The notes below the pieces were generated by a model. It did no database searches, was not told the DNA's origin, and saw only the letters and a program-made list of their open reading frames with translations. A stretch of DNA of 64,000 nucleotides from Closterium sp. Naga37s-1 (Eukaryota; Streptophyta; Zygnematophyceae; Desmidiales; Closteriaceae): contig CANJKZ010000078.1 in the NCBI GenBank assembly GCA_947471745.1, positions 4,840,501-4,904,500 on the forward strand, in the 5' to 3' direction. A program made the position numbers and the translations under genes. This document shows, in pieces, positions 18,945 through 32,354 of the stretch. How positions within the stretch are numbered: position 1 is the stretch's first letter; each line of letters begins with the position of its first letter.

Positions 18945-21900
18945 AACTCCCCCTCGGATTGTTGGCCTTAGGATCTTGCTCTCTCAGTTCAGAGCCATCC
19001 CAGCCAGCTTGCAACACTTCCAATGCTACTGCTCCACCAGCCTCTTGGTCATCATGTCAGCTGGCTGCCCCGTCGTCTTTACGTAGCGCAACTCAACTTC
19101 ACCCACGGCCACCATGCTCCTCGTCCAATGCCACTTCACCCTCATGTGCTTCGTGAGGCCATGTAACACAGGGTTCTTAGCAAGAGCAATGGCACCCTAA
19201 CTGTCACAGTAGAGTGGGGTAGGTCCTTGCTGCTCCTCCCCTAATTCAGCCAACAAACGCCGCTGCCACACAATCTCCCGTACGGCACGGAAGAGTGCCA
19301 TGTACTCGGACTCCACCGAGCTCAATGCTTGATCCACCTGCTTCTTGCTCTCCCAAGCTGTTGGGCCTCCACCAACACAGCAAATGAACCCTCCAACACT
19401 TGTCATGTCCTATGGTTCCGAAGCATAAGAAGCATCCGAAAATGCGGTGAGGAACAAACGCCCGGGTTCAACACCATCCGCGCCCTTTTGGCGCCTTTGC
19501 GCCGCCGCGGAGTATTGCAGCCCAACGGTCGGTGTTTGGCCAAGATACTTGGCCACCCTCATTCCAGCTGCTACCTGCTCCTCATTAGGGCATTGAACAA
19601 CCCTAGCCAACTGTCCGGTTGCAAAGGTGACGTCCGGTCGGGTGTTTACCGCCGCGTACATGAGGCTGCCCACCAACGAGTGAAAACGGCGCCTCTCCTC
19701 TTCACCAACGCTCTCCTCCTCTGGTCCCTTCACACACTTGAACCCAGAGAGAAAGGGTGTAGCCACATGGCCTTCACTCTGCCCAAAGTTGGCAGCCAAT
19801 GCCTCTAGGTACTTCCGTTGATGCACCCGCATGCACCGCTTCTCCACATCTCGTTCGATGTGAAGCCCGAGGTAGAAGCTCACGTCACCAAGGGCCTTGC
19901 ACTTGAACTTGTCTTGAAGCTTCAGCATCACCTCCTTCACAAGGTCAGAGGAGGGTGAGAAAATGAGGATGTCATCCACATAAACCACCATGAAACTCCT
20001 CTGCTCCCCCTCGCCAAGCATGAACAAGGAATGATCGGCGGATGAGGGAGTGAACCCGATGTCCTCCAAGACTTCACGCAGCTTCAAGTACCACTGTCTA
20101 GGGGCTTGCTTGACCCCATAGAGCGCCTTCTTCAGCTTCCACACTCTGCCACTACGATCATCAAACCCCTCTGGCTGCGCCATGAAAATATCTTCCTCGA
20201 GAATGCCGTTGAAGAACACGGTTGTCACGTCCATTTGTTTCACCACCCATCCTTTGATGGCAGCACCTGCGAGTAGGGTTCTCAGCGTCGTCGGCTTCAC
20301 CACAGGAGCAAACAACTCCTTATAGTCCACCTTCTCCTTCTGCTGGTACCCCTTGGCCACAAGCCTAGACTTGTAGCGCTCGATATTGCCGTCGGCATCG
20401 GACTTGATCTTGAAGAGCCACTTGGATGTAATCGCCTTACGCCCCTCCGGTAACTCCACCAATTCCCATGTGCCGTTCTCCTCAATGCTCTTCAGCTCAC
20501 TCTCCATTGCCTTCTTCCACTCCTCAGCATCACTACTCTCCAAGGCCTCCTTGAGAGTTGCTGGTTCCCCCGGCATCTCCACCGGAGAGAAGAACGCGAA
20601 GGCACACTCCTCGTAGTCACTCTCCTCGTCATCTCCAACTATAAGTGCCGCTCCGGCCAAGGCTGACTTGGCTGGCTTTCCCAGTGCCTCATAGGTCAGC
20701 CTATTTGGGGCTTGGATTCTCCTTTTGGCCCTTCCTTCCTCCTCAGCTGCAGGGACATGAAGGCTTTCATGGCGTTGCTGCGGGGTGACTCGGATCCGTG
20801 GAGCACTCGTAGTGCGAGAAGGAAGTGTCGGTGCACGCTCGCTCACTTGCTGCACCTGCTCCTCTTCTTCCTCTGCATCCTTGGCCTCCTCTCCCCCATT
20901 CACAAGGAAAGATTGCCTTGTGGTGGTTCTACTGCTGCTCAGCTCCAAAGGAAGCTCCACATGCTCCAAACCGGAACATCAGATTCTCCATGAATTTGCA
21001 GTCCCTGCTCACCAAGAATTTCTTGGTGAATGGGTCCCAAAGAAGCCACCCCTTGCTGTTTTGAGCCATGCCCAAGTGCACAGCCCATATCGCCTTGGCA
21101 CCGAGCTTGTTGTGCCGAAGATGCTTAGGCACGAGCGCCATGCACATGCACCCGAACACCCGAAGCATATCCACCTTTGGCTTCCTTCCAATCCACTCCA
21201 CATAGGGCACCCATTTGTCTGCTCCCACATGAGTCAAAGCTCTGTTCTTGGCCACACACGCACTCCGCACCGCATCAGGCCAGAAATAGTCGGGTAGCCC
21301 GGCTTCAATGAGCAACCCACGCGCCGTCTCCGTGATTGTCCGGTTCGCTCGCTCGGCAATGCCGTTCATTGCAGGGGAGTATGGCATGGTAAGGGAGTGC
21401 CTTATGCCATTCTTCTTCAGCCACAATGAGAAATCCTTGCTCAGGAACTCTCCCCCTCGATCGGTGCGAATTGCCTTCACTAACCGGTCTTGTTGCCGCT
21501 CCACCATCGGCAACCAATTGGTCTTCACCGTTTCAGCCACGTCAATCTTCTTGGACAGCACGTACACCCAAGTCATCCAAGTGTAGACATCCAAAATGGT
21601 GAGAAAATACTCAGCTCCAGCAGCTCCAAGCTTCAGGGGGCCCACCACGTCCATCACCACCTCATCAAGTGGTGCCTTAGCCGTTGCCTCCGAACTAGAG
21701 AACGGGTAACGGGTGAACTTGGCTTGCATGCACGTCGGGCAGCCAAGTACCTCATCTGGCTCCCCCTTCACACGTATGCCAGCAACCATCTCATTCTTCA
21801 CTAGCTGCTGCAAGATGGGCAGGGCCACATGCCCCATTCGCCGATGCAAGGTGAGCCAATCACACTCCCCCGTAGCCGAAGTCGGATTGGAGAATGCCGC

Positions 21901-23727
21901 ACTCGCAATAGTGCCCCACATGTTCTCTCCGTACTCCTCCTCCGCTGCTGCCTTGGGGTTCTCCTCATCCTTGTGCTGTTTCTTGGCTGCTGCACCACTC
22001 TCGTCGTATTCACCGAGCTTGCTGGTGCCTCCAAGTTTGCACTTCTTGGACTCAATCTCCTCAGCGCGATCGTTCGCGCCATCGCCGCTACCAACCGCTT
22101 CACCCTTGGTGCTGATGCTTGCTGCCACTTGCCTCTCCTTAGGCATGGGGACCACAGGGATCTGCCACATCTCGTTGTAGACATCCCTATCCTCGTGAAG
22201 GTCCCAAAGAATCCGCTCGCCAAGCCTCGCGGTGTAGGTCTTAGCTCCCTTCGAGCTCGTGTCCATGCCGGCCTTTTGCAACCGCCGCACGGAAATCAGG
22301 TTGGCAGCAAGGTTGGGCACCCAAAGCACGTTCTTGAGGCCCACCATCTTCCCATCAGCACCCTTGAACATGGCCTTGCCCATGCCTTTCACCTCTGCTC
22401 GCTGCCCCAAAGCCGATGTCACATGCTTCACCGGTGACGGCTCAAGTTCGGTGAGCAAGTCCGCACGAGGTGTCATGCTATAGGTAGCGCCGCTATCGAT
22501 CACCCAATAGTCCAGGGAGTGTAGGGTGACCTTCCCCACAGCTGCTGGCTCCTCAAAGCTTTCATCCTTCTCTGGACCAGCCAGTGCTTGCGTGGACACG
22601 AAGAAGAATTGATCCGGAAAGCGATCGTCCCTCGACTCGCTCTCGTTGCCGGCACTCTTCATACTTGCAGCACCACCTCCGCGACCGCCACGACCTCCAC
22701 GGCCTCTTCCTCTCCCTCCTCCTGCTCCTCTACCCTCTTGGCCTTGAGCAGGGGTCCATCCATCAGGGAGCTTGAAGCAATCGCGCCACATATGTCCGCT
22801 CTTGTGACAATAGTGACACTCGCCGTCGAACCATCCGCGACCGCGTCCGTAGCTCTTGTTGTCGCTGCCGTATCCGCCACTCCCGCGGCCTCCATTGAAG
22901 TTGTTGCTGCCAAATCTGCTTTCCCCTCGTCCTTTGCCCCTTCCACGGCCATACCCTCGGCCGATGCTTGCTGCCCCGGCGCCATCCGCACTCGCCAACT
23001 CACGGCGGCGGAAGTCCTCTTGAAGGATCGCTCGCTTCATGTCTTCAAGCGAAAGGCGGGGCGAGTCACGATTGAGGTTGATGATGAGCGAGGACCATGA
23101 CTCTGGGAGTAAGGCCAGCAACGTGGTCTTCTTTTGGAGCTCACTGTAGTTCAAATCAGCTCCCTCAAGCCGCGTCAACAAGTCGAAGAATTTCTGCACC
23201 CCTTCTTCAACCGCTTCGTCTTCTTCAATTCGTAGTGCCGCCATTTGCCGTTCCAACACCACCGCTACCGCCGCTGTTGCAGGAGCATGTACACCCTTGG
23301 GAGCAGCCCATGCCTTTGGTCCCTTCTCTGGTTCACGCTGGAATGGCTTGATGTGACGGATCTGGCTGCTCCCCAATGCTTGCCCAAGTAGGAGATAGCC
23401 TTGTGCGCTCTTCCGCACCCACGGGCTCTTCTCCGGGTCGTTCTCGGGGCGCTTCTCCGTTCCTTCCATCACCTCCAGCAGGTCATAGTGGTCAAATACA
23501 TTCTCCATTCTGAAGGACCATTCAGCGAAGTTGTCGCCATTGAACTTGTCAAGCCCAAACACCCTAGGCTCATCCCTAGGTGGGCCAAGACTTGGTTGCA
23601 CGGGCGCCATGGCTGAATCACGGGGTTGGCCTTGAGCTTGGGCTTCTCCACTGCCACCAGCACCTCTCCCACCCCTTTCCTCAGGTCCAGCCATTGTCGA
23701 AACTGCTCCAAGGGGCTCTGATACCAC
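18945..23727 (-). pseudogene. Copia-B gag-pol remains
   Basis: Minus strand, right to left. UBN2-type gag with FGLDKFNGDNFAEW (about 23560); a classic CX2CX4HX4C zinc knuckle CHYCHKSGHMWRDC (about 22775-22820); protease with VIDSGATYSM (about 22500); gag-pre-integrase HRRMGHVALP (about 21860); integrase with IRTDRGGEF (about 21470) and NGIAERANRTI (about 21370); RT starting WKKAMESELKSIEENGTW (about 20520) and holding VVYVDDILIFS (about 19985); RNase H with SSVESEYMALF (about 19310) to about 19000. Domain order and motifs are standard Ty1/copia. Long frames remain, with about two breaks. Confidence 0.9.
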
Positions 23728-23728
23728 T

Positions 23729-24526
23729 TGTTATAGTCACAATAGGCTTGAATGTGCCTAAAACGAAAGATAGAGTGCATAGTCGGATTTCTGCACAGCG
23801 GCTTCAAACATTGATAGCGTTCTGCTCACAGCTTCAAACGACTTGCTATAAATTGGATCTGGAGCGTCTTGATGTCGCCTACAATAGGCAATTTCAACCA
23901 CACGATTTCAGTAAGTATTGAGGACGCAACGTCGGTTTGAACGAACAGCACTATGGCAGCCACTATTGACTTAGAACACAAATTAGGAAGAGTTACGAGT
24001 TGGGAATGACTCCCAGCTCCTACAAACCCCAAGAGTCGAGGTACAGTGATGTGGAACAGTGCCATACTGTCCCCAACCACGAAGGGTCTCGAAACTACCC
24101 TCCACAAGGGCCTACACCAAGAGAAATGTTACACTACACAAAGTAATGCAACTATTCTCACTATCTTAAAGTTTACCCTTTTGGAGAGCTTCGAAATCAC
24201 TTGATTCTTGAAACCAAGGCTCTAGTTCTTCAAGGTAAATTCTTCCTTGAGTTCTTGGAATTCTGCTGCGCACACCTGCGACACGCCGAACGTTCCACAC
24301 ACGACAAAATAGAAAACCGCACACGACACGCAAACGACGACGTGACACGCGACTAGCGATAACTCGCTATTGACTCGACACACACATTCAAAATCATGCC
24401 TCATCATTCACACACTATTGTAAGCATGAAATATATATTATTTCATGCCCTCATACCATTCCATGCACACACGCATGCACGCATACGGACAACAAGCCGA
24501 ATGCAAACCGTAGGGTTGCACCAACA
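23729..24526 (-). repeat. Copia-B 5' LTR
   Basis: 798 bp, paired with 18147-18944; the primer site adjoins its inner edge. Confidence 0.92.
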
Positions 24527-24531
24527 CTAGC

Positions 24532-25059
24532 GGCGATCATCATCGACGCGACACGAAATTCACCAGCAACTTCTGGCCGAACCAGTGGCAGCAGTTCGGC
24601 ACACGACTACAGTTCAGTTCATCGTACCACCCCGAAACTGACGGACAGACAGAACGGAGAAATCAGACCATGGAACAGCTCATCCGAGCCACGTGCGACG
24701 ACCCGATCAGGTGGGAACAGCAACTGCCACTCATCGAATTCGCATACAACAACTCGCCATCCGCCACAACCCAACAGTCACCCCTTTTCCTGAACTACGG
24801 ACAAGACCCCACAGTACCCATGACTATGAATCCCGACAACCCGGTACCACGCGCGCAACAGTTCGTATAAATTTTACAAACAGCACGGACCCACGCAGCA
24901 GACGCATTAATTAAATCAAACGTCATCGCTAAGCGCAACGCCGACCGCCACCGCCGACCTATCACTTACCAGCCTGACGAACTCGTTTTACTCGACACCC
25001 AGAATCTCCGCTAGCCCATTACCCCAAAACTCCGCCCCCGATATTGTGGGCCATTTCGC
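24532..25059 (+). pseudogene. Gypsy-1 integrase, continuation
   Basis: Resumes after copia-B with the integrase core: SSSYHPETDGQTER and EFAYNNSPSATTQQSPLFLNYG, then the C-terminal integrase region (ADRHRRPITYQPDELVLLDTQ) up to where copia-C enters. Confidence 0.8.
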
Positions 25060-25569
25060 ACAAGCAAAGGGCCACAAGGCCAGTTCACATGCAAAGTTAT
25101 ATGTTAAGAGAACAAACAATAAAGTGATCATACCCTAGCAAGTGCAAGCATGCAGGTATAAGTATAGATCACAGTACAAGCTAAGTCACGGAGTAAGCAA
25201 GTGAGGCAAAGTAGGCACAAGGCCTAACACAGTAGAGAAACGCTGATGATCACCAGATTGAAGTGCCTTGGTGAATATATCAGCAGTGTTAGCCTTAGTG
25301 GCCACGTAAGCAAGACGAAGCTGACCACGCTGCTGCAACTCTTGAGCAAGGAAGTAACGCAGAGCGATGTGCCTCGTTTTGTGCTCCAGTCTGTGCTCCT
25401 GACACAAGGCAATCATGGCCTTGTTGTCTATGTACAGCACTGGAGAAGAACGAGGCCGCTCTCCCAAGTCGTTCAGCAGGTAGGTGAGCCAACATAACTC
25501 CTGTGCAGCCATGGCCCTTGTGTAGATCTCAGCCTCACAACTGGACTCAGCAACAAGAGCAGTGGCGTA
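25060..25569 (-). pseudogene. Copia-C RNase H end and 3' untranslated part
   Basis: Minus strand: SCEAEIYTRAMAAQEL, LYIDNKAMIALCQEHR and FTKALQSGDHQRF, the conserved RNase H end of the lineage, then about 120 bp of untranslated DNA resembling 40850-40980. Confidence 0.8.
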
Positions 25570-25574
25570 GTCTA

Positions 25575-25712
25575 TGTTAGAATGTAGAACTGAACGAGAA
25601 TGTGTGAAACTAGGCAGCAGGGTGATACAAGTAGGAAACCCTAGCAATGTTGTACCCCCTAAGGCTAAACCCACTATAGCCTACACAATATGAACATGTA
25701 TAATGTTTGACA
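25575..25712 (-). repeat. Copia-D 3' LTR
   Basis: 138 bp, TGTTAGAATG to TGTTTGACA; identical to 32355-32492. Confidence 0.95.
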
Positions 25713-25943
25713 CACCCCCATAGGCTAAGTGGGAGACAACCAGATGGTCACAAGACCAGTCAAAGCAAAGCAAAGCAAGCTCAGGGTGGATCTCAAGGAA
25801 ACCACACAAATTCCGAGCACAAGCAAGTGGTCACAAGACCAGTTCACATGCAGTTTGATAATATAACAAGAGGTACAGTGATCACAACCTAACAAGAGTA
25901 AACATGCAGGTATATATATATAGAGATCACAGTACAAGCAGAG

Positions 25944-28900
25944 TCAAGAAGTGAGCAAGTGAGGGAGAGTAGGCACAAGGCCTAGAACAGTACAGAAACG
26001 CTGATGGTCACAAGGCTGAAGCGCCTTGGTGAACACATCAGCAGTGTTGGCCCGAGTGGCCACGTAACGCAGACGAAGCTGACCACGCTGCTGCAGCTCT
26101 CGAGCAAGGAAGTAGCGCAGAGCGATGTGCTTCGTCCTGTGCTCCAGTCTGTGCTCCTCACACAAGGCAATGGCAGCCTTGTTGTCAACGTACAGCACTG
26201 GAGGAGAACGAGGCCGCTCTCCCAGGTCGGTCAGCAGGTAGGTGAGCCAGCGTAACTCCTGTGCAGCCATGGCTGTGGCGTAGATCTCAGCCTCACAACT
26301 GGAGCTGAGAACAGAAGAAGAGCGAGTAGAACGCCAAGAAACTGAACCAGAGCCAAGGCTGAAGGTGTAACCCTGAGACGACCGCTGCGTAGCCTGGTCG
26401 TCAGCCCAAGAAGCGTCTGAGTGACCCGTGAGGACAACGTCGCTCCGACCTCCAAGCACGAGCCCCATGCCCGACGTACTGCACAAGTAGCGCAACACCC
26501 TCTTAGCGGCATCCATGTGCTCCTTCCGGTGACGGCCGGGAGCGACATAGCGTGCTAGGATGCTAAGAGGGTATGCCAGGTCAGGTCGAGTGCAGGTCAT
26601 CAGGTACATGAGGCAGCCCACAAGCTCTGGATACGGGCCACTCGGCTCTACGGACTCATCCGAAGGCAGAGCTGAGAGCGAGTGACCGGTAGGCAGAGGA
26701 GTGGGCTGAGGCGAGGAGTACGTGAAGCGGAAGCGCTGAAGGACCTGCTGCACCATGTGTGACTGAGTCAAGGTGATGGTGCGCTGTGCTCTATCCCGGG
26801 TGATCCGCAAGCCAAGATAGCTTGTCAGCTCACCCAGGTCTGTGCACGTGTGTCTCTTCTGCAGCTCCGACTTCACGTGGGCGAGTGCCTCAGTGTCAGC
26901 AGTAGCAAAGACCAAGTCGTCTAAGTAAACAAGAACGTAGAACGGCGGCAGAGTGGTGTCGGTGCGTAGAAACAGCGACGGGTCAGCAGTAGAAGGAGCA
27001 AACCCAAGAGCAGCAAGAGTAGTCCTCAGTGTGTCGTGCCACTCACGGGGTGCCTGGCGGAGACCGTAGACTGGCCGCCGGAGGCTCCACTGGGTACCAG
27101 GAGGGAACGACCCAGTGAAGCCAGGTGGGCGGCGCAGCCAGATCTCCTCGTGCAGGCTGCCCTGTAAGAACGCAGTGCTGAAGTCAAGAGAGTGGAGCTC
27201 GTAGTCACGCTGAGCAGCGACGTGCAGCAGAACCCGAAGAGTGGTCATCTTCGGGGTCGGGGAGAAGGTCTGGAAGAAGTCAACTCCCTCTCGCTGACTG
27301 AAGCCTCGTGCAACGTAACGCGCCTTGAAGACAGGCGGAGAACCCGGCGGCCGCTTCACCCTGAAAATCCACATGCCACTGACGATGTTCGCCCCAGGTG
27401 GGGGAACCTCGTCGACGTAGGTGCCTGTGGACTTCCAGGATGCCATCTCTGCGTCCATGGCTGTCTGCCACTGAGAGGAGTAGGGACCCTCCATCGCCTC
27501 TGCGTAGGAGCGTGGGGTCGGGATGTCTGGTGCATCCGGGTCTCCCTCAGGGGCAACTAGCATGGACACGAGATGAGGCAAAGCAGCGGCAAAGCACTCA
27601 AACCCTCCTGTCTGTCCTCAAGGACGTCCGTGCCAAGAGCACACTCACCCCCGACAGACGGAGGACAGACAGACTCAGACTCAGACTCAGCAACAAGGCT
27701 AGCGGTGTAGTCTAGACGACAGGCAGCAGCAAAGTCAACAAGCTCAGCGACTAGAGCAGACGCAGCAGAGGACTCAAAGGAAGGGTCAGTGACAGCAGTG
27801 GCAAGGAGACGCGTGACAGTAGGACTGGCAGCACGAAGAGAGTCAGACTCCGGGTCAGCAAGAGCAGGAAGAGAGGACGCTGGTGGAGACGGCAGTGGGA
27901 CACGACGACCAGCGCGGACAGCGCGGACAGGCGACTCTGGACGCGTCTCAGGCGACGGAGGACGAGACTCAGGCTCACGACGCTCCGTAAGACCTCCCGT
28001 CGGCGCAATGTAGGGAGAAGGACCAGGAAGTGGAGAGACTGGCTGTAACTGTGACTGCGACTGGACAAGCGGTGGACTCAGTAGGGGAGGAGTAGGACCA
28101 GGAGAGGGCGGAAGGCCAAGAACCTGCTGAAGGAGCGGAACGTAGTACGGCCGTGGCCGCTCAGCACCTCCAGCTCCAACCCCCTCAGCAGGGCCAGTCC
28201 CAGCAGCTCCAGCAGCACCGCCAGCAGCAGCAGGGTCCCCAGCAGCTCCAGTACCAGCAGCACCTCCAGCAGTGCCAGCAGCACCACCTGCAGCAGCAGC
28301 ACCTCCAGCAGCTCCAGCAGCACCAGTACCAGCAGCACCTCCAGCAGCGCCAGCAGCACCGCCAGCAGCAGCAGTACCACCAGCAGCTCCAGTAGCTCCA
28401 GCACCAGTAGCACCTCCAGCAGCGCCAGCAGCACCAGCAGCACCTCCAGCAGCGCCAGCCGCACCGCCAGCAGCAGCAGCACCTCCAGTAGCTCCAGCAG
28501 CACCAGAACCAGTAGTACCTCCAGCAGCGCCAGCAGCACCTCCAGCAGCAGCAGTACCTCCAGCAGCTCCAGCAGCACCAGCAGCACCTCCAGCAGCGCC
28601 AGCCGCACCGCCAGCAGCAGCAGCACCTCCAGTAACTCCAGAAGCTCCAGAGTCCACGACACCGGGAGCGCCACTCCGGAGACTGCAGCGCCTAGCGTAC
28701 CACTCTCGGAGCTGCTGGGGAGAGGGCAGCTCCCGCCTAGGAGGGGAAGCACTAGCACCAGCTCCGAGCTCCAGAAGCACCTCTCCTGAGGCTGCAGTAC
28801 TGTAAGTACCACTCACGCAGCTGCTGCGAGGAGAGGCCTCCCCCAGGTGCAGCACGCTCAGGCTCAGTACTCTCAGACGTAGCACTCCCAGGCTCAGCAC

Positions 28901-31250
28901 CCCCAGGCTCAGCACCTCCAGACTCAGCACCCGCAGGCTCCGCACCCCCAGGCTCAGCACCCCCAGACTCAGCACCCGCAGGCTCCGCACCCCCAGACCC
29001 CGCACCCCCAGGCTCAGCACCCCCAGACTCCGCAACCCCAGGCTCCGCACGCTCAGGCTCAGCACCCCTGGCAGGACGAGAGTCGACAGCTACCTCGACA
29101 GGCTCAACCGGGTCTACCTGGGACACACCTGAGGGAGCGGCACCCTGAGGGGGGAGGGGGTCTACCACAGCAGCACCTGGCGCGAGGAAGAGAGGCGGGG
29201 GGGGGAGCGGGGCAGTGCGGTAGGGGAAGAGGCGGTAGTAGGGCACGGACTCGTCAAAAGTGACGTCCTGAGAGGGCAGGACACGGCGCGAGGTGGCGTG
29301 GTAAAACTGCCAACCAGACGCGTCCGGGACAAAGCCAAGGAAGACACAGGGAACAGCGCGGGAGGAGAGCTTGTCCGCGAACGTATCGCGAACAAAAGCT
29401 CGGGACCCCCAGACCCGAAAACGCGACGCATCGCCAACCTCTCCCGTCCAACGCAGTGTCGGCGAAGTCTCCGGAACGGAGACACGGGGCCAGAGGTTGA
29501 GCTGATGCGCAGCGTATCGGACCGCAAACGGCCACAGAAAGTGGGGGGCAGCCGCATGGATCAAGGAGGTACGAGCGACCTCCATGACCAAACCAATGCG
29601 GCGCTCAGCAACCCCATTCTGCTGTGGAGAGGCCGGAAGCGTGAACGACTGGCGGATGCCGTGCTCCGCACAGTAGGCTGCCAAGAGGTCAGAGGAGAAC
29701 TCACCACCTCTGTCAGAGTGCAGACGCAGGACAGGAAAGTCCGAGTGGAACCGCTCACTGAGCTGGAGACGAGCAGCGCGGATCCAAGGGATCAAAACAT
29801 CAGGGACCTCACCCTTGGTGCGCAAGGGGAAGACCGTGGTGTAGCGTGAGTAGTCGTCAACAACGATCAGGAAGTACCTCTCCTGACCCTGTCCACGGAC
29901 GCGGGCTGGGCCCCACACGTCCATGTGGAGCGTCTGCAAGGGAGCAGTCGTCGGGGGAAACGAGGAGGAGTGAGGAGCGGCGCGCTGCCGCCCCTCGACA
30001 CAGGGAAGGCAGGGAGGAGCAGGCGAGGGTGGGAGTGGAGGGAGAACCCTGGGAAGACCAGAGACAAGGTACCGGTTGTGCATGGCACGAAGGCGCTGCA
30101 CTGACGGGTGACCAAGACGGTGGTGCCAGAGGACAGTCTCGTGTGCCAGAGAGCGACACAAGCAGGGGGCAGACAGCTGACCCGACGCAGACGCAGACGC
30201 AGCTACCTGTGGGGACTCAGTGGTCAGTGTGTACAGGTCCGACCCCGGCTGCCGAGTGAAGGTAGCCAGGTGGCGGCCCGTCCGAGCGCACGTGCAGTGT
30301 GTCACACGCTCGTAGGCAGGGGTAAACTGGTGGACACCCCCGTCCTGGAGCGCACTACCCGCCACCAAGTTCGTAGAGAACGAGGGGAGGTAGAGACCTG
30401 ACAGAGTGCCCGACGGGACCGCAGGACAAGGGAGAACAGTAGAGGAGGTCGCAATGACCGGACCCCCAGAGGGGTCAGCGAGGGAGACTGCAACCGGCCG
30501 AGCAAGCTGCTCAAGGGCAGTGCGGTCACGAAAGAAACAGCGGGAAGCGCCTGAGTCCAGTGTGAAGGTGTGCAGTGCCTCAGTAGACGCAGTACCAGAG
30601 GGCGCAGACTCACGAGTACCTAGAGCAGCAGCCTCACCAGCACCTGGGGCAACAGACACACGAGCACCTAGTGCAGCAGCCTCACCAGTACCTAGAGCAG
30701 CAGACTGGATACCGGGGTCAGGCGGCACACACAGGTGACAGGCACTCTCAGCACTAGTAGGAAATGCATACATGGCAGTGAGGATAGCATCATAGTCAAG
30801 AGCATAGATATCTACCCTCTGCCTAAGCAGCTCCACCCAGTCGGGGAGCTCAGCCGCGTCGCCAAACTCTGTACGCCAGGCGTCGCTCAGACGGGCGAAG
30901 CAGCGGGACTCTGTGTGACCAAACGTCCCGCAAGGCTGACCAGTCCGAGCACCAGTGCGCATGACGTACGGGCAGCGAGCAGTACCCCGTGACCCTCCAC
31001 GCTGAGCGTACCACTCACGAAGCTGCTGGGGCGTGAGGGACTCACTCGGACGTCGCGGGAGCTGCATCTGGCCACCGCCAGGAGCAGCAGTAGCAGTAGT
31101 AGTAGCAGCAGCGCGGCCACCCCTACAACCCCAACCAGCATACCACTCACGAAGCTGTTGGGGCGTGAGGGACTCACGCGGACGGCGCTGGAGCTGCATC
31201 TGGCCACGCCAGGAGCAGCAGTAGAAGTAGAAAGAGCAGTAGCAGCAGGA
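25944..31250 (-). pseudogene. Copia-D gag-pol remains
   Basis: Minus strand, right to left. Two QQLREWY motifs (about 31140-31165 and 31010-31035) around a low-complexity stretch; a C-x13-C Cys/His motif (about 30899-30976); protease with TLDSGASRCFF (about 30560); gag-pre-integrase (about 30120); integrase with HMDVWGP (about 29930) and HSDRGGEF (about 29715); a repeat-rich linker (28840-29060) with further QQLREW motifs (about 28810 and 28705) and a GAAGAAGG Ala/Gly tract (28190-28640); RT with FQTFSPTPKMTT (about 27260) to about 26900; RNase H with LYVDNKAAIALCEEHR (about 26170) to TLPHLLTS (25944). The family call is firm. Broken. Confidence 0.85.
28190..28640 (-). repeat. GCTGCTGGAGGT-type tandem repeat in the copia-D linker
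   Basis: Short-period repeats coding Ala/Gly-rich protein between integrase and RT; much longer here than in the sibling copies. Confidence 0.8.
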
Positions 31251-31339
31251 GCAGCAGTAACAGCAATACGGGCAGGGCAGTGCTCACCAGTGGCGAGAAG
31301 AGCAGGCGTACGACGGTGGTAACGGCGAGGCCGCTACCA

Positions 31340-32300
31340 CTGCAGGGCGAGGGCTCCGCGGCAGCTGCAGGGGCGGCTGCTCCAGGGGCCAGGGGCGGCT
31401 GCAGAGGTCCAGGGGCGGCTGCTGCAGGGGCAGCTGCTGCAGGGGCGGCTGCTGCAGGGGCGGCTGCTGCAGGGGCGGCTGCTCCAGGGGCCAGGGGCAG
31501 CTGCTCCCTTTTTTTTTTTTTTTTTTTTAATAATTAATTATTTATTTTAGGGTTTGGCAGAGCGCACTCGGCGCTGTAGAGGCGGCTCGCGGGCTGCAGG
31601 GTGGCTCGGGCAGCAGCGAGGGGGGGGGGGGGGGGGGGGGGGGGGGGCGGCGCGCGGCTCCCCAGGGCGCCGCGACGGGGCAGCGGGGGGGGGGGGGGGG
31701 GGCGCGCGCGGCTCCCTAGGGCGTCGCGACGGGGCAGCGGGGGGTCGCGCGCGGCTCCCTAGGGCGTCGCGACGGGTCAGCGGGGGCCGAGCGCGGCTCC
31801 CCAGGACGTCGCGACAGGGCAGCGGGGGGTCGCGCGCGGCTCCCCAGGGCGTCGCGACGGGGCAGCGGGGGCCGAGCGCGGCTCCCCAGGGCGACGCGAC
31901 GGGATAGCGGGGGTCGCGCGCGGCTCCTCAGGGCAGCGCGACGGGGCAGAGGCAGCGCCCACGGGCGACACGCGGCTCGGCAGGGCAGCGCGCTGGCTGC
32001 AGGGGCGGCTCTCGGGCCTGACGGGCCTGCAAGGGCGGCTCGGGGGGGCCTGACGGGTCTGCAGAGGCGGCTCGGGGGCCTGACGGACCTGCAGGGGCGG
32101 CTCGAGGGCCGTACTAGCTTGCAGGAGGCAGCGCGAGGGCTGCAGGACGGCACGCGGGCAGACCGAAGGGCAGGTCGCACGGGGGCGCACGAGGGCGCAC
32201 GTAAGGTAGGGCGCACGAGGGCGCACGAGGGCGCACGAGTATAGAAAGGCGCACGAGGGCGCACGTAAGGTAGGGCGCACGAGGGCGCTTCTAGCGGAAT
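31340..32300 (-). repeat. Copia-D GC-rich leader repeats with long G-runs
   Basis: Three blocks: GGGGCGGCTGCTGCA units (about 31340-31500), a poly-T run (31508-31528), and GGCTCCCCAGGGCGTCGCGAC units (31650-31960) with homopolymer G tracts at about 31621-31647 and 31687-31702, then GGGCGCACGAGGGCGC units (32170-32290). Untranslated leader; G-run lengths may be assembly-sensitive. Confidence 0.8.
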
Positions 32301-32354
32301 AGTGGGCCCGTAGGAGAAAGCGGTCCTAGGTAGCAACCTAGGCTCGTGATACCA

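Larger units (their letters stand above)
18147..24526 (-). mobile_element. Copia-B: Ty1/copia element with 798-bp LTRs, inside Gypsy-1 integrase
   Basis: Two 798-bp LTRs (18147-18944 and 23729-24526) flank a 4.8-kb interior coding on the minus strand. The target duplication is CCAGC (18142-18146) / CTAGC (24527-24531), one base different; the gypsy integrase is continuous across it. A perfect initiator-Met primer site (TGGTATCAGAGC on the minus strand, 23715-23726) and a polypurine tract (18945-18960) are present. The LTRs differ at about 15 of 798 positions by eye (about 2%). LTR and gag differ from all other copias here, so it is a separate lineage. It looks nearly whole, with about two coding breaks. 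Confidence 0.92.

Noticed and set aside
28153-28805. Plus-strand Gln- or Ala/Pro-rich frames
   Set aside because: Shadow of the GCT/GGA repeat in the minus-strand copia-D linker.
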